From assembly GCF_002802915.1 (NCBI RefSeq), contig NZ_PEBJ01000001.1, positions 620,001 through 684,000 on the forward strand: 64,000 nucleotides of DNA, in the 5' to 3' direction. The notes under the pieces are model-generated. The model did no database searches and was not told the DNA's origin. It was given only the letters and a program-made list of their open reading frames with translations. The DNA comes from Bifidobacterium felsineum (GTDB lineage Bacteria; Actinomycetota; Actinomycetes; Actinomycetales; Bifidobacteriaceae). Numbering within the stretch: the first letter of the stretch is position 1; every line of letters begins with the position of its first letter. Positions 63,105 through 64,000 of this stretch are shown here, piece after piece. Both the position numbers and the translations under genes were made by a program.

Positions 63105-64000
63105 CTACCAGATGTGTACGCGGTGCTCAGGTGCGAGCCACATGGCGTCGTCCTCATGCACGCCGAACGCATCGTAGAACAGGTCCACATTGCTGACGAT
63201 GCCATTGGTGCGGAATTCGGCGGGGGAGTGCGGGTCAATTTGCAGGTACTGCTCGGCCAGCTCATCGCGGTTCTTGGTGCGCCAGATGGAGGCATAGCTC
63301 AGGAAGAAACGCTGCAATCCGGTGAAGCAGTCGATTTCGGGAGCAGTGTCCAGCAGCGCCTTGATGGCGGCTGGAGAGCCATTTTCGTCGCCATCGTTGG
63401 TGATGGTGCCTGCGGCCTTGCCGAGTGCGAACGCATAGGCCTTGAGTGCGATGTTCACACCGCCCAAGTCGCCGATGTTCTCGCCGATGGTCAAAGCGCC
63501 GTTGACGTGCGGAGCCTTATCCGGCTCATCGGCGTACTTTTCGGCCAGCTGCAGCGGCACAAAACCGTTGTACTGCTCGATAAGCGCCTTGGTGCGTTCT
63601 TCGAAGTTCTTGCGGTCCTCGTCGGTCCACCAGTTGTTGAGCTTGCCGTCGCCATCGTACTGGGAGCCCTGATCGTCGAAACCGTGGCCGATCTCGTGGC
63701 CGATTACGGCACCGATGCCGCCATAATTAGCAGCGTCATCGGCTTCGGGGTCGAAGAACGGAGGTTGCAGGATGGCTGCCGGGAACACGATGACGTTCAT
63801 GCTTGGCTCGTAGTAAGCGTTCACCGTTTGCGGGTTCATCAGCCATTCGTCCTTGTCGGCGGGCTTGCCCACCTTAGCCAGCTGATAGCCGGTCTCATAG
63901 AGGTTGGCTGCCTTGGCGTTGTCGGCGAGCACGGCATCAGCGGAAACGTCCAATGCGGAGTAGTCGCGCCAATGGTTGGTGTAGCCGATCTTCGGTGTGA
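63105..64000 (-). CDS. pepO: M13 family metallopeptidase (neprilysin/PepO-like), 5' part cut by window edge
   Basis: The open frame runs from the stop at 63105 to the edge with no stop. It has the zinc site HEIGHGFDDQGSQYDGDG (HExxH), the third-ligand motif GENIGDLGG, and the family end (YDAFGVHEDDAMWLAPEHRV, ending VHIW). About 298 residues are visible, the C-terminal half of a protein that is normally about 650-700. The N-terminal zinc-site helix and cap domain lie beyond the edge, with TPKIGYTNHWRDYSALDVSA continuing upstream. No start is in the window. Confidence 0.93.
   Translation of the reverse strand, partial: TPKIGYTNHWRDYSALDVSADAVLADNAKAANLYETGYQLAKVGKPADKDEWLMNPQTVNAYYEPSMNVIVFPAAILQPPFFDPEADDAANYGGIGAVIGHEIGHGFDDQGSQYDGDGKLNNWWTDEDRKNFEERTKALIEQYNGFVPLQLAEKYADEPDKAPHVNGALTIGENIGDLGGVNIALKAYAFALGKAAGTITNDGDENGSPAAIKALLDTAPEIDCFTGLQRFFLSYASIWRTKNRDELAEQYLQIDPHSPAEFRTNGIVSNVDLFYDAFGVHEDDAMWLAPEHRVHIW

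Overview
The window is high-G+C actinobacterial chromosome that reads as Bifidobacterium, very probably B. longum or a close relative. The basis is the folate/tilS/hpt/ftsH cluster with a trailing DUF3180 gene, a class II xylose isomerase plus ROK regulator and xylulokinase locus, ROK glucokinase, and a fused Memo-AMMECR1 gene beside a radical SAM gene. It is nearly all ordinary chromosome: no prophage, insertion sequence with transposase, CRISPR array or rRNA operon is visible. Both ends cut genes (an AzlC permease at the left, an M13 metallopeptidase at the right).

Layout. 1-3.4 kb: partial azlC, an unknown membrane protein, tRNA-Glu, trmB, tRNA-Asp, tRNA-Phe. 3.4-10 kb: cyclopropane fatty acid synthase, fucO, two glycosyltransferases and an AI-2E-type permease. 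10-21.7 kb: an ABC exporter pair, then dacB-tilS-hpt-ftsH-folE-folP-folBK-DUF3180, which couples cell-wall, tRNA-lysidine, purine salvage, membrane proteolysis and folate genes. 21.7-31 kb: tesB, ettA, two MFS transporters, unknown membrane proteins, an oxidoreductase and a second tRNA-Asp. 31-34 kb: glucokinase, a deformylase-like gene, and an unknown gene behind a cluster of DnaA boxes. 34-45.5 kb: a xylose block (xylA, acetyltransferase, small membrane protein, sugar ABC transporter, xylB, ROK regulator). 45.6-53 kb: tRNA-CAU, rpmE, prfA, prmC, acetyltransferase, tsaC, wecA-like, guaB. 53-64 kb: orn, a PIF1-like helicase, Memo-AMMECR1 and its radical SAM partner, a large membrane protein, proS, an SSB paralogue behind DnaA boxes, and the M13 peptidase.

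The xylose block looks like one regulon. A similar AT-rich sequence lies in the -35/-10 spacer of the candidate xylA and binding-protein promoters, over the -10 of the divergent xylB/regulator region, and upstream of the small membrane gene. In this sequence the sugar-binding protein is interrupted by an in-frame TAG, so uptake by this system may be lost here or the base may be a sequencing error.

The most interesting signals are: the Memo-AMMECR1 fusion next to its radical SAM gene; two unlinked genes (an unknown protein and a tail-less SSB) that share the leader layout DnaA boxes, an identical TGTGCCTCAC, a hairpin, then the SD; a folate enzyme with an extra decayed FolK domain; a deformylase-like protein lacking the motif I glutamine; and several families of intergenic hairpin repeats. 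All calls come from reading the sequence; no database search was run.
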